Virus record (IMG/VR): IMGVR_UViG_3300038441_001922
Location: 1-40,516 of that record
Length of the DNA: 40,516 bases
Reading direction: 5' to 3' (one strand)
Source of the DNA: a virus
In this document: one piece after another, positions 28,793-36,609 of the stretch
How positions within the stretch are numbered: the first letter of the stretch is position 1
Layout: every line of letters begins with the position of its first letter
Notes under the pieces: generated by a model
Seen by the model: only the letters and a program-made list of their open reading frames with translations
What the model was told of the DNA's origin: nothing
The model's database searches: none
Translations under genes and position numbers: made by a program

Positions 28793-29031
28793 CCACCTAC
28801 ACCGACCCAGCCGGTCGCGAAATCACCGTATGCGACGGTTGCGGCATCGGCCAGCACGACGGCAAGCCGGCGAACCTCGCCAAGCTCAAACCCGTCGACC
28901 AGAGCGAGAAAGTGCGCGCCTACCTTCTCGGGCTCGGCGCACCGGAGTCGAGCCTCAAGGGGTGCAGCCTGACATTCCGGGACACCTGCCCGGCGTGCAT
29001 TGAGAGGAAGGAAACAGGAGCCAAGCCGTGA
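28789..29031 (+). CDS. Zinc-ribbon protein, 80 aa
   Basis: ATGA overlap with the previous gene. CDGCGIGQ at about 15-22 and CPACIERK at about 67-74 give two CxxC pairs that can bind one zinc. Between them lie charged helices (SEKVRAYLLGLGA). No family is assigned. It starts a chain of four-base overlaps up to 30347. Confidence 0.65.
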   Translation: MTTYTDPAGREITVCDGCGIGQHDGKPANLAKLKPVDQSEKVRAYLLGLGAPESSLKGCSLTFRDTCPACIERKETGAKP

Positions 29032-29462
29032 GCCGCTATCGAGACGAGCGCCGCGACAAGAACCGCAGGCGCCAATGGCAGGATCGGGACGACGAGCCCC
29101 GCACGCGCGAGCGCGAGACACCGCGCCACCCATTCGGGGAGAGGAGCGGCCCACCGCGGCAGCGGCCTGAGCGGCCCGCGCGTGAGCCCGAAGCCGCGAC
29201 CGCCGGCGGCGGCAAGGACGAGGGCATGGTGAAGGTGTCCTGCTACTTACGCATGGCCGACAATCCCAAGAGCCGCAAGTTGGTGCTCTGGAACGGTCGG
29301 GACAAGGCGCCCAACCCCACCACGGGAGAAGTCGACGAAGCGTGGATGTGGGTCTTCCGGGACGACATCCGCATCATCCAGCACAAGGGCGGGCGCCACG
29401 ACCTCGCCGTGGTGGCTGTCCCCAAGCAGATCGCGGAGAAATTCGACCGGGTGGGTACATGA
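29028..29462 (+). CDS. Small phage protein with basic tail and beta domain, 144 aa
   Basis: The GTG start lies in a GTGA overlap. Residues 1-60 are highly charged, mostly Arg, Asp and Glu, and likely disordered. From about 66 a folded part begins: MVKVSCYLRMADNPKSRKLV, LWNGRDKAPNP, AWMWVFRDDIRIIQHKGGRHDLAVVAVP, with regular beta strands. The layout resembles a small single-strand-binding or OB-like domain but I cannot confirm it. Confidence 0.6.
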   Translation: MSRYRDERRDKNRRRQWQDRDDEPRTRERETPRHPFGERSGPPRQRPERPAREPEAATAGGGKDEGMVKVSCYLRMADNPKSRKLVLWNGRDKAPNPTTGEVDEAWMWVFRDDIRIIQHKGGRHDLAVVAVPKQIAEKFDRVGT

Positions 29463-29671
29463 GCGAAGACCGCCGCCCCACCGCCGCAGGGCTCACCGAG
29501 CGGCAGAGGAAGAGCATCGTCGCGGCGATCGCCTCCGGCGTCACCATCGCGGACCTGAAGCGCTCGCGCCGTTTTGGGGCGGTGTCGGATGACACCATCG
29601 CCAGGATTGCGGCGGAGGCTGGAGTCACGTCGCCGTGGCAGCGCCGGGAGAAAGCGAGACGGAAGGGATGA
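29459..29671 (+). CDS. Small helix-turn-helix-like protein, 70 aa
   Basis: ATGA overlap with the previous gene. The product reads MSEDRRPTAAGLTERQRKSI and has helix-turn-helix spacing in LTERQRKSIVAAIASGVTIA, DLKRSRRFGAVSDDTIARIA. The C-terminus is basic. A DNA-binding role is likely but unproven. Confidence 0.6.
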   Translation: MSEDRRPTAAGLTERQRKSIVAAIASGVTIADLKRSRRFGAVSDDTIARIAAEAGVTSPWQRREKARRKG

Positions 29672-29955
29672 CCCACATCCTCATCAACCCGCCCAACCAC
29701 CTGCTCCGCATCGATGCGGTGTGGCTCGCCGTCTCGGTCGACGAGGACGGCAACGAGGGCGCGTGCGCGACAACCGTCATGCTTGCCGGCGGACCGATGA
29801 TGGTGCCGCTCATCGCGGCAGATGAAGGCCGCTTGGCCTGGGTAAAGGCTGAAGCGCGCAAGATCGCCCTGGCCTCTGGCCAACGCGTGCGCGTGATCCG
29901 TCTTACCACGCGCGAGGAAATCGAGACCTATGAGGGCAAGGGAGGGAATGCGTGA
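29668..29955 (+). CDS. Hypothetical beta-rich phage protein, 95 aa
   Basis: ATGA overlap with the previous gene. The product reads MTHILINPPNHLLRIDAVWL, with alternating strands (AVWLAVSVDEDGNEGACAT, MMVPLIAADE) and a helix ending in IRLTTREEIETY. The fold is a compact alpha/beta unit. No function is known. Confidence 0.65.
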   Translation: MTHILINPPNHLLRIDAVWLAVSVDEDGNEGACATTVMLAGGPMMVPLIAADEGRLAWVKAEARKIALASGQRVRVIRLTTREEIETYEGKGGNA

Positions 29956-30347
29956 GCACGTCCGAGGCCTACTCGCGAAGCATGACAATCCTCAACGAGC
30001 GCGGGGATACCACGATCACGTGGGAGCCCGACCAGGACGACGCCATGCAGGAGCTCATCGAGCGCAAGATGGCGGCTGGCGTCACCTTCTACACCGTGCC
30101 CCAGCGCAAGGCGGGGCAGCGCGGCAGGCTCCCCAAGCAGGAGAAACTCACCGAGCCTGCCAAAGCCCGCGAGCACCGCGCGCTCTCGATCCCCGATGCC
30201 GACTTCTCCAAGTTCGTGCTCGAGGGGAAGGGAGAGGCTGTGCAGGCCCCAGCGCCGGAAAGGATCGCGGGAGCCAAGCGGGCGAGGACCGCCAAGGAGG
30301 TCGCGAGCGGCCACAGCGTCGCAGTCCAGCCGAGGCGGGGAGGCTAG
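29952..30347 (+). CDS. Hypothetical phage protein, 131 aa
   Basis: The GTG start lies in a GTGA overlap. The first half reads MSTSEAYSRSMTILNERGDT and TITWEPDQDDAMQELIERKMAAGVTFYTVPQRK, an alpha/beta unit. The second half is Lys/Arg/Ala-rich. A pattern 'WEPDQDDAM.E.IERKMAAGVTFF.V' recurs in several alphaproteobacterial phages, always unassigned. Confidence 0.7.
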   Translation: MSTSEAYSRSMTILNERGDTTITWEPDQDDAMQELIERKMAAGVTFYTVPQRKAGQRGRLPKQEKLTEPAKAREHRALSIPDADFSKFVLEGKGEAVQAPAPERIAGAKRARTAKEVASGHSVAVQPRRGG

Positions 30348-30349
30348 AT

Positions 30350-30694
30350 ATGGACGAGACCGGAACATTCGCTGCGATCGACGCTGCGCCCGGCAATACG
30401 GCGCTTGTGTTCGACGACGTGGCTCTCGCGGACCGCTACGTGGCGCACCGCGCGCGAGCTGGCGCCGTCGGCTTGATCTGCCGCGTCGAGGATACGCGCA
30501 CGAGGTCCGGTCTGCTGGTGCAGTGGCGCGACCCGGTCCCGGCCGCCGAACTGCCTAGGCGGCAGTCCGAGGCTCTGTGGCTCCTGGAGCAGATTCTCGC
30601 CGGCCGCGCACCGCGGCCTGAGCGCGGGGTGATCATGAACATTTCGCCTCAGGTCGAGGCCTTGCGCCAACAACCACCGGCGCACGAGGAGTAA
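30350..30694 (+). CDS. Hypothetical phage protein, 114 aa
   Basis: The product reads MDETGTFAAIDAAPGNTALV, with an alpha/beta core (FDDVALADRYVAHRARAGAV, GLICRVEDTRTRSGLLVQW) and a helical end (SEALWLLEQILAGRA). Two bases separate it from the gene before. The family is not recognised. Confidence 0.65.
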   Translation: MDETGTFAAIDAAPGNTALVFDDVALADRYVAHRARAGAVGLICRVEDTRTRSGLLVQWRDPVPAAELPRRQSEALWLLEQILAGRAPRPERGVIMNISPQVEALRQQPPAHEE

Positions 30695-30699
30695 GGCAC

Positions 30700-32013
30700 A
30701 TGCCGCTCGACGCGCCGCTGCAGGAAAGCGCGGAGGACACCATTGCCGCATGCCGGCAGCCTTACCCGCTGCCGCCGGACGTGCGCTACGTGGTCGACAA
30801 CATCTTGGCCGATGACGAGATTGACGAGGGCTCCTACATCGCGCTCAACCTGTTTCTGCCCCGCCAGCCGATCTTCGATGTCATTGGCAACCCCAATGTG
30901 GGCGATGAGCACGAGCCGTCGGGCTACGTACGTCGGCGCGGCCTCGGCCTGAAACTCATGGAATTGGTGGAGGCGGCGCTACCGGCTCTGCCGATGGAAG
31001 TGCAAAACGGCTTGGCGTTCAGCTCGCTGCAATGGCTGCGCCGCGATCTGGAGAACCTCGCCTGGGTCTATGCGCGGTGGGCTTTCGAGGACTCGATCAT
31101 CGGTGGTTGCCAGAAGGCGTGGCTGCGTCCCCCGCGCATCCGCCGCACCGGAGAGCCGTTCAAGCGTACACTACGACGGCTCCACGCACCCTCGTTCATC
31201 GCTCGCCAGGTCAAGGCCCAGGAGGAAAGCGAGCCGCGGCGCGCAAGAGCCAGCCGGATTCTTGACCGCGTCGAGGGCGCCACAGGCCTGTCCGACCGCT
31301 TTTGCCTCTACGCGCTCGATTTGGCGGAACAGCGCGAGCAGGCGCGCCGCGAGGCCATGCGCCAGTTTCTCGCCGCCCACAGAAAAACTGCGGACAAGAC
31401 TGCCGCCACGAGGAAGCGCGTGCACCTTGAGCGCGCCGTCATCAGGCGCTCGCTGCGCGTCGCCTCCGCCGTCCTTCCCGACGCCCAGGTCCGCGCCTTC
31501 GTCCACGGTGAAAGCATCCGCATCCCGGGCGCCGCCTTCGATCTTGCCGTGAAGCTGCAGACGAGCATCACCAGCCAGGGCCATGGCGTGCTCGATGTCA
31601 ACGCCGTGACCCGCGACGGCGCCATGCTCGCCAGCTTCTGCGTCTACCACACTAAGACGCCCGCTCTCGACCAGTTGACCGCCATGGCGCTCGCCATGGG
31701 CGCCGGGGAGGAAGCGGAGATCATCCGCGACGCCAACATCATCCAGATGTTCCCGGCCGGCCGCGAGCACCCGCTTCTGGCCGACCGCGAGAAGCGCGAA
31801 GCCGCGGACCGTGCGGCGGCCGTGGCGCGCATCGAGGCGCAAGACCGGGTGCGGGTCGACCGCTCCCACTGGTCCAGCCAGGAGTTGGAGTGCCGCGCGA
31901 ACGCCTACTGGGACGCCACCAAGCACATCTGGATCGGTCGCTTGGCGGTGTTCGCCTGCGGCCGGCGCGTGAAGCTGCTTGGACTGGCGGCCGCCACAAA
32001 CCCAAGCGCATGA
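30700..32013 (+). CDS. Large hypothetical phage protein, 437 aa
   Basis: The product is the largest unknown of the rightward operon. The N-terminal 200 residues are helical (ALNLFLPRQPIFDVIGNPN, LKLMELVEAALPALP). The centre is basic and helical with RKTADKTAATRKRVHLERAV. Residues 265-345 form a beta-rich region (FVHGESIRIPGAAFDLAVKL, GVLDVNAVTRDGAMLASFCV), then a helical segment (TAMALAMGAGEEAEIIRDAN). The last 25 residues are hydrophobic/basic. No catalytic motif is obvious. It probably forms a unit with the next gene. Confidence 0.75.
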   Translation: MPLDAPLQESAEDTIAACRQPYPLPPDVRYVVDNILADDEIDEGSYIALNLFLPRQPIFDVIGNPNVGDEHEPSGYVRRRGLGLKLMELVEAALPALPMEVQNGLAFSSLQWLRRDLENLAWVYARWAFEDSIIGGCQKAWLRPPRIRRTGEPFKRTLRRLHAPSFIARQVKAQEESEPRRARASRILDRVEGATGLSDRFCLYALDLAEQREQARREAMRQFLAAHRKTADKTAATRKRVHLERAVIRRSLRVASAVLPDAQVRAFVHGESIRIPGAAFDLAVKLQTSITSQGHGVLDVNAVTRDGAMLASFCVYHTKTPALDQLTAMALAMGAGEEAEIIRDANIIQMFPAGREHPLLADREKREAADRAAAVARIEAQDRVRVDRSHWSSQELECRANAYWDATKHIWIGRLAVFACGRRVKLLGLAAATNPSA

Positions 32014-32027
32014 AGGAGTAGACGACA

Positions 32028-32657
32028 ATGCCGAGCGACAAGATCAACCTCAGCAACCCCGCCGCACTCGGAGCCGCCCTCAAAGGCGACATTGAGAATG
32101 CACGGATTGCCTCCACCCCTGGCGGGATCGAAGCTCAAGAGGCGGCTGGCCAACAGAGCCTCGTCTCCAACTTCGACCGCATTCCGCGGCGGTGGGGCTG
32201 GGGTGACGAGAGCTTTCCGGCCGAGGTGCTTGAGCGTCTCGGCTTCAAGATAGGCGAGCCCATCGACGACATCTTCATCGCCGTGACCCCGCCGGCCGGC
32301 TGGCGCATGGAGGCGACCGGCCACTCCATGCACAGCGACATCCTGGACGAACATGGACGCAAGCGCGCCAGCGTCTTCTACAAGGCCGCCTTCTACGACC
32401 GTCGGGCGGATGGCCACCTCCTGACACGCTACCGCGTCGACTCGGAAAACCGCGGACCGGAGGAGTGGCGGAGCCAGAAGTGGGAGACCGCACAAAACCG
32501 ATACGTCGTGGTCGATACCGCCACCGGCGCGCGGGTGAATGAGCAGCCGTGGATCACCACGCGCTCCTGGGCCGATAGCGACCAGCAGAGGGCGGCATGT
32601 GAGGCGTTCCTGAATCAGCTCTTCCCGGATTGGCGCAACCCCGAAGCCTACTGGTGA
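32028..32657 (+). CDS. Hypothetical phage protein, 209 aa
   Basis: The product reads MPSDKINLSNPAALGAALKG, with a conserved-looking core of IPRRWGWGDESFPAEVLERL, FIAVTPPAGWRMEATGHSMH, RKRASVFYKAAFYDRRADGH and a C-terminus rich in Trp. The 'AGW...ATGHSMHSDI.D..G..R' pattern recurs in phage proteins without assigned function and is usually encoded next to a large protein like the preceding one. AGGAG lies 10 bases before the start. Confidence 0.75.
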   Translation: MPSDKINLSNPAALGAALKGDIENARIASTPGGIEAQEAAGQQSLVSNFDRIPRRWGWGDESFPAEVLERLGFKIGEPIDDIFIAVTPPAGWRMEATGHSMHSDILDEHGRKRASVFYKAAFYDRRADGHLLTRYRVDSENRGPEEWRSQKWETAQNRYVVVDTATGARVNEQPWITTRSWADSDQQRAACEAFLNQLFPDWRNPEAYW

Positions 32658-32674
32658 GAGGGAGGAGCAGATCG

Positions 32675-32989
32675 ATGGCAGCCGTTCTCACCGCTCCAGG
32701 CCAGCGCGATGAACCTCAACCCGACGACTTCATGATCGTTACGATTGGCTTGGCGTTCCAGGCCAAGGAGAATCCTGGCAACTCGGAGCCACATCCTGTC
32801 GATTTCACAATCGACACGGTGACGTATCTTCCCGCCGAAGAAGACACGGCCGATCTACTTGAGCAGATTGCCAAGGCTATCCGCGAGCGGCGGCTCTTCG
32901 GGTTCGCGGCGCAATGGTGTGCCGAGTTGCCCGTTGCTACCGGCGAATGGGTCAGCTCCGAACATACCGGTGATCCGAACCGGTCATGA
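32675..32989 (+). CDS. Hypothetical phage protein, 104 aa
   Basis: GAGGGAGGAG precedes the ATG at 32675. The product reads MAAVLTAPGQRDEPQPDDFM, followed by strands (IVTIGLAFQA, DFTIDTVTYLP) and a helix (ADLLEQIAKAIRERRLFGF). It ends in an ATGA overlap with the excisionase gene. No family recognised. Confidence 0.65.
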   Translation: MAAVLTAPGQRDEPQPDDFMIVTIGLAFQAKENPGNSEPHPVDFTIDTVTYLPAEEDTADLLEQIAKAIRERRLFGFAAQWCAELPVATGEWVSSEHTGDPNRS

Positions 32990-33288
32990 CCCGCAAGCGC
33001 GAAATCGAGCGGCCCTACACCCCGGCCTTGGTCTCGGCAGAGACCTTGGCCTACCTGCTCGACTGCTCGCGCTCCACCGTGGACGACTACGTGGATAAGG
33101 GCTACCTGCCTAAGCCTATCGAGATCGGCGCTTTGAAGCGCTGGTGGTGGCAGGACGTGGAGGCCTTCATCCGCGGGTGGCCCGCCTCAAACCAGCCCCC
33201 TGCCAATGGAGCCGGCGCTGCGCTACCCTCAAAGGAGGAAGACCCATTCCTCCAGGGGGTAGCCCGTGTCGCGTCCTCGCATGCCTAA
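32986..33288 (+). CDS. Excisionase/AlpA-like helix-turn-helix protein
   Basis: The 100-aa product has ETLAYLLDCSRSTVDDYVDKGYLPKPIEI followed by ALKRWWWQDVEAFIRGW, the MerR/AlpA-like layout of phage excisionases (helix-turn-helix, wing, then WxxxDVxxFI). It overlaps the integrase gene by 23 bases and is directly upstream, which is the usual xis-int order. Xis would bend DNA at attL/attR and direct excision. Confidence 0.85.
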   Translation: MTRKREIERPYTPALVSAETLAYLLDCSRSTVDDYVDKGYLPKPIEIGALKRWWWQDVEAFIRGWPASNQPPANGAGAALPSKEEDPFLQGVARVASSHA

Positions 33289-34468
33289 AGCGCCATTGCC
33301 CAAGCACGTGCACGTCACCAAGCCCAGGGGGAAGGAGTATTTCGCCTATCACCCGTGGCGCGGCACCAAGCGGGCCGGCAAGCGGGTTCCCCTTCCCGGC
33401 ATGCCGTACAAGCCCGACGGCACCCCCAACGAGGAATGGTGGGCGGCCTACCGGGAAGCAGCCGGCCAGCCCGCACCGGCGCCCAAGGCGGAGACATTCG
33501 GCGCGCTGATCGCAGCGCGCGAGAAAAGCGCGGAATGGGCCAAGCTCAGCGAGGGGACGCGGGTGGAGTGGGGCCGCCACCACAAGACCATCAACAAGGC
33601 CTGGGGTGGGCTGCTTGTGAAGAGCGTCGAGCCCAAGCACGTCATGGCGCTCCGCGATGCCTTCGCGGATATCCCGCCGGCCGCGCCGGAGCTGCGCGAG
33701 AAGGCGCTCGATGCCTATGCGAACCGGCCCGGCGCCGCCAACAACCTCCTGCGGGCGCTGTCGGCTCTGGTGAAATGGTCGATCCCCCGTGGGTGGCGGC
33801 CGGACAATCCCTGCCAGCACGTCCCGAAGTTCGAGGATGGCGAGGGCTATCTGCCCTGGCCGATGCGGGCAATCGAGCACTACAAGAAGCACGGCGAGCC
33901 CCACCTGTGGTGGGTGGCGGCGCATGCGCTCTACACCGGGCAACGGCAAGGCGACGTGCTCAACATGCGCAAGGCGGACGTGCGCGACGGCGAGATCCGC
34001 GTCAAGCAGGCCAAGACGAACAAGCCGCTCTGGATCCCGCTGCACCGAGACCTACGGTCTATACAAGACGAGATGCGCGAAACGCTCAAGGAGTGGAGCA
34101 AGAAGTGGGAGGTGCCGCGGGTCTCCAGTCACCTGCTCGTGAACAGCCGCGGCGCCGAATGGACGCAGGACGGCTTCCGGGCCTCCTGGCAGACGGAGAT
34201 GGGCCGGCGCATCTTCGGCCCGTTCCGCACCCACCGGCTGGTGTTCCACGGGCTGCGTAAGAGCGCGGTCGTGATGCTCCTGGAGGCAGGGTGCACCACG
34301 GCAGAGGTCGCCGCCATCACCGGGCAGAGCATGCAGATGGTCGAGCACTACGCAGAGAAGGTCAACCAGCGCCAGCTCGCGCGAGCGGCCATCCTGAAGT
34401 GGGAGCGGGCAGGCTCGGCGCCGGCCGCTGCGCCGGTGGAAACCGAGGCACGGAGCGCGAACAAGTAG
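33266..34468 (+). CDS. int: Tyrosine integrase
   Basis: The GTG at 33266 begins a 400-aa tyrosine recombinase. Catalytic residues can be read: Arg227 (ALYTGQRQGDVLNM), Lys250 region (VKQAKTNKPLWIPL), His328 and Arg331 (FHGLRKSA), and Tyr362 (MVEHYAEKV). The H/W position of the second box is Gln354 (ITGQSMQ), a variation seen in some phage integrases. The N-terminal 70 residues include an arm-binding-type segment (KEYFAYHPWRGTKRAGK). The attachment site lies directly downstream. Confidence 0.95.
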   Translation: MSRPRMPKAPLPKHVHVTKPRGKEYFAYHPWRGTKRAGKRVPLPGMPYKPDGTPNEEWWAAYREAAGQPAPAPKAETFGALIAAREKSAEWAKLSEGTRVEWGRHHKTINKAWGGLLVKSVEPKHVMALRDAFADIPPAAPELREKALDAYANRPGAANNLLRALSALVKWSIPRGWRPDNPCQHVPKFEDGEGYLPWPMRAIEHYKKHGEPHLWWVAAHALYTGQRQGDVLNMRKADVRDGEIRVKQAKTNKPLWIPLHRDLRSIQDEMRETLKEWSKKWEVPRVSSHLLVNSRGAEWTQDGFRASWQTEMGRRIFGPFRTHRLVFHGLRKSAVVMLLEAGCTTAEVAAITGQSMQMVEHYAEKVNQRQLARAAILKWERAGSAPAAAPVETEARSANK

Positions 34469-34477
34469 AGGCGGGGT

Positions 34478-34693
34478 TTGTAGACGCCCTTGTATACGCG
34501 GCGGGATTTGAAGAGGGTCCGGACGCGTAAGTCCTTGATAAAATTGGCGTCCCCGGCAGGATTCGAACCTGCGACCCTCAACTTAGAAGTTTGGCGCCAT
34601 TCAGCTAAGCTACTGTATATCAGAGAGAATATGTATACCAGGAAAGCCGGAATCGCCGTGAACAATCCCGATACATCGGGCGGGTTTGTATAC
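34478..34693. other. Probable attP region with repeated TTGTATAC motifs
   Basis: Five related octamers flank a tRNA-like core: TTGTAGAC (34478-34485), TTGTATAC (34490-34497), CTGTATAT (34613-34620), ATGTATAC (34631-34638) and TTGTATAC (34686-34693). The core (34545-34596) is the 3' half of tRNA-Arg. The layout fits arm-type integrase sites on both sides of a crossover site in a tRNA 3' end. The next gene downstream is at 34708, so nothing else occupies the region. Confidence 0.6.
34545..34619 (-). pseudogene. Degenerate tRNA-Arg(TCT), 3' half intact: attP core
   Basis: The T arm (GCAGG-TTCGAAT-CCTGC), the 3' acceptor strand CGGGGAC, discriminator G and CCA (34545-34547) are perfect. The anticodon loop is CTTCTAA (TCT). 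The 5' part is broken: the acceptor 5' strand (TATACAG) cannot pair with CGGGGAC, the D stem has three usable pairs and the anticodon stem has A31-G39. So this is not a working tRNA but the 3' portion that a phage keeps so that the host gene is restored on integration. Confidence 0.75.
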
Positions 34694-34707
34694 TCTGGAA
34701 CCGCCCC

Positions 34708-34803
34708 TCACAACGCCAGATACCAGGCCCCCGCAAGCGAGCCGCCGACCACGATGGCGGCCGCTCCCCAGTCGTATGGCGATGTCAGGCGCCAGACCCT
34801 CAC
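34708..34803 (-). CDS. Tiny membrane peptide, 31 aa
   Basis: The GTG at 34801-34803 is in a GTGA overlap with the upstream frame's stop. The peptide reads VRVWRLTSPYDWGAAAIVVG and continues as one membrane helix (AAAIVVGGSLAGAWYLAL). It could also be the in-frame end of the longer open frame from 35292. I give it as a separate gene because of the GTGA junction and composition change. Confidence 0.45.
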   Translation of the reverse strand: MRVWRLTSPYDWGAAAIVVGGSLAGAWYLAL

Positions 34804-35292
34804 CACAGGCCGAGCCACCGTACCGCCTGATTGCCGAGCCACCCGAGCCAGCCCACGCCACAGATGCGCCACGCCCAGGTGAACGCCGGCGCCGCCTTGC
34901 TGAGAGCGGCGCTCCAGGCGAGCGCCTCCTTGATGTAGAAGGCCACCGTGCTCCATGCCTCCGACCGCTTCATCATCGTGGCTCCAGAAGATGTGCGGGT
35001 CTCGGTTCCGTGCGCTGCCGCCGCTGTTCCCCCCGGCCCCGGCTGGGGAGGGGTGGCGCCAGTGGCGTGCATCCATGCCCGCTCCCGCCACTCCCGCTCG
35101 CGCGTGCGCTCCTGCGCCGCCTCGGTCAGCTGTGCCTGCAGGATGACGAGCGCCAGCCTGGCGAGCTCCAAGGCTACCCCCAGCAGCGCGGGCGCGCTCG
35201 GGGAGGGCTGCGAGCCGGCGCCTGTACTGGTCCAGGGCTGCTGCAAGCTCGGACTCGCTGAAGTCGTGGGTTTTGCCATTGGTGATAGCCAT
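34800..35292 (-). pseudogene. Membrane/coiled-coil protein gene, apparently frameshifted at a G run
   Basis: The N-terminus is protein-like in one frame (MAITNGKTHDFSESELAAAL ... PERARA) up to a run of five G (35177-35181 on the + strand, C on +). Beyond it the protein-like reading is in the +1 frame: LLGVALELARLALVILQAQL, TEAAQERTREREWRERAWMH and VAFYIKEALAWSAALSKAAP, with a Trp-rich end. Removing one base would give about 160 aa. The frame of the start stays open but is Gly/Ala/Arg-rich. A real mutation, assembly error or programmed +1 shift are possible. Confidence 0.55.
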
Positions 35293-35373
35293 GGGGTGGG
35301 GCTTCTCGGGGCGGATGGTGGTAAGGAACGCGGTGGGAACGCAGAGGCACGCGAGCGAGGAAAGTGAGAGCCG

Positions 35374-35961
35374 ATGGCTGACGATCCAATCACCGATGCC
35401 GTTCGCCGCTCGATCGCGGCACGCATGGACCGGATGTTGCTGGACGCCTTCTTCCCGGCTGCGTCGATCTTCTCAGACGCCGTGGCCAACCCCAGGTCGG
35501 ATGAGTCGTTGACCCTTGAGAAGGTGATGGCGGCAGCCGCTGCGGCCGGCACGGCCTTTGGCCGCTTCCAGGAGAGCGATGGCGACGTGTCCTTCTCGCT
35601 GATGCAGGACCCGTGGTCCTTCGCCCCGAGCCCCAGCTTCGGCGGCATGCAGTGCGTGATCAAGGACGCCCAGGAGCAGGCGCGCACACCCCGCGACGTG
35701 CGAGGCCCGTGGACGCGGCCGGGCCGCGTGCCGTCCAAGCGCGTTGGGCGGAAGGGAACGCGGCGGGCATGGAAGCGGGCGCATCCGCCGGGCTATGTCT
35801 GGTACTACCGGGAGCCGACGGACGTACTGGTGCTCAATGGACAGATGGCCATTGCGACGCCTCGGCAGTGGGATGCGATCAAGCGGGCGACGCCATGCGG
35901 CAACGCGGGGCCGTCATCCCTCAGCCTTCGTCCAAGTACCGGACCAGTTGCTTGTCGATGA
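35374..35961 (+). CDS. Hypothetical phage protein, 195 aa
   Basis: The product reads MADDPITDAVRRSIAARMDR, with a helical N-terminal half, then aromatic segments (FSLMQDPWSFAPSPSFGGMQ) and a basic region (GRVPSKRVGRKGTRRAWKRA). The last 25 residues (after AIKRATP) run over the 47-bp duplication shared with the oppositely oriented gene and are Ser/Pro-rich, so the original stop was probably earlier. No family known. The start has GAAAGTGAGAG upstream. Confidence 0.6.
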   Translation: MADDPITDAVRRSIAARMDRMLLDAFFPAASIFSDAVANPRSDESLTLEKVMAAAAAAGTAFGRFQESDGDVSFSLMQDPWSFAPSPSFGGMQCVIKDAQEQARTPRDVRGPWTRPGRVPSKRVGRKGTRRAWKRAHPPGYVWYYREPTDVLVLNGQMAIATPRQWDAIKRATPCGNAGPSSLSLRPSTGPVACR

Positions 35962-36246
35962 TGCCGGCCCGCCTTCGCCCAAGTGCCGGCCAAGGTGCTT
36001 GTCGATGATATCGGCCAGATGCAGGCTCTCGTCCCAGTCGTTGTCGCCGTGCTCCTCGCAGACCCGACGCAGTGCGGCGATGGCCTGCTCGCGCTCTGAA
36101 ACCCACGACAATTGAGAGCGGGTTTCGGCATTGAGCTCTGGCAGCGCTTGCCTGAGAAGGTTCAGCCATACAGACCGCTGCCCCAGGATGTAGGCACGGT
36201 CGATGCGATCCTGGTCGGTTTCTGGTTTCGTCGGCTTGTCGGTCAT
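35914..36246 (-). CDS. Small acidic protein, 110 aa, C-terminus altered by duplication
   Basis: The product reads MTDKPTKPETDQDRIDRAYI, with helices (QRSVWLNLLRQALPELNAET, EREQAIAALRRVCEEHGDND). It reaches IIDKHLGRHLGEG, after which a 47-base duplicate of the same coding stretch puts a second IIDKQLVRYLDEG-like segment in another frame. The present C-terminus (SSTSNWSGTWTKAEG) is therefore a by-product. ATGA overlap with the Xre-type gene upstream. Function unknown. Confidence 0.65.
   Translation of the reverse strand: MTDKPTKPETDQDRIDRAYILGQRSVWLNLLRQALPELNAETRSQLSWVSEREQAIAALRRVCEEHGDNDWDESLHLADIIDKHLGRHLGEGGPASSTSNWSGTWTKAEG
35925..36016. repeat. 47-base-step tandem duplication
   Basis: The 45-base stretches 35925-35969 and 35972-36016 align without gaps, differing at about eight positions; the step is 47 bases. 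Both encode on the minus strand an IIDK(H/Q)L(G/V)R segment. Since 47 is not a multiple of three, reading frame is lost in the second copy. Confidence 0.8.
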
Positions 36247-36488
36247 CGCTGCGGCTCCCTCAGCCTCACCCCAGGCCCTGTCTTGTCGTCACCGTCGATG
36301 AAGACGACGCCGCCCTTCGACAGCGCACGACGCCACGCGATCAGCGTGGACTGCTTCGGATCGGACTTGCCGGTCTCGAACCTCTTGATCGTCGCCGACG
36401 TGCCGGAGCCGGCACAACGCGTCGCCAACTCCTCCTGAGACCACCCAAGGAGAGCACGAGCCGCACGCAACTGAGCCGGGGTCAGCAT
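36243..36488 (-). CDS. XRE-type helix-turn-helix protein, 81 aa
   Basis: From the ATG at 36486-36488 the product reads MLTPAQLRAARALLGWSQEE, LATRCAGSGTSATIKRFETG and KSDPKQSTLIAWRRALSKGG, a single-domain HTH of the type 'LRAARALLGWSQEELA' followed by VVFIDGDDKTGPGVRL. The C-terminal end matches the usual small phage or plasmid regulators. It lies divergent to the gene at 36610, with a palindrome between them. It is distinct from the main switch at 21367-22449. Confidence 0.85.
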   Translation of the reverse strand: MLTPAQLRAARALLGWSQEELATRCAGSGTSATIKRFETGKSDPKQSTLIAWRRALSKGGVVFIDGDDKTGPGVRLREPQR

Positions 36489-36609
36489 GACCCGGTCGGT
36501 AGTGCCCGCGCCCCCCTTCCTCAATCCAACGGCCTCATTCTGGTTATTGACGATGCTAAACGTATCGTGCACGATGCTGCCTCGAAAGTCCAGAGGAGAG
36601 CCAAATCCC
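36489..36609. promoter_or_regulatory. Divergent control region with 12-bp palindrome
   Basis: ATCGTGCACGAT (36564-36575) is a perfect palindrome, flanked by related ACGATGCT copies at 36550-36557 and 36571-36578. TTGACG at 36547-36552 could be a -35 element for the rightward gene, whose ribosome site (AGAGGAGAG) lies near 36593. The HTH protein at 36243 is the natural ligand. Confidence 0.5.

Noticed and set aside
34545-34619. A functional tRNA-Arg(TCT)
   Set aside because: The acceptor 5' strand does not pair with the 3' strand, and the D and anticodon stems are damaged.
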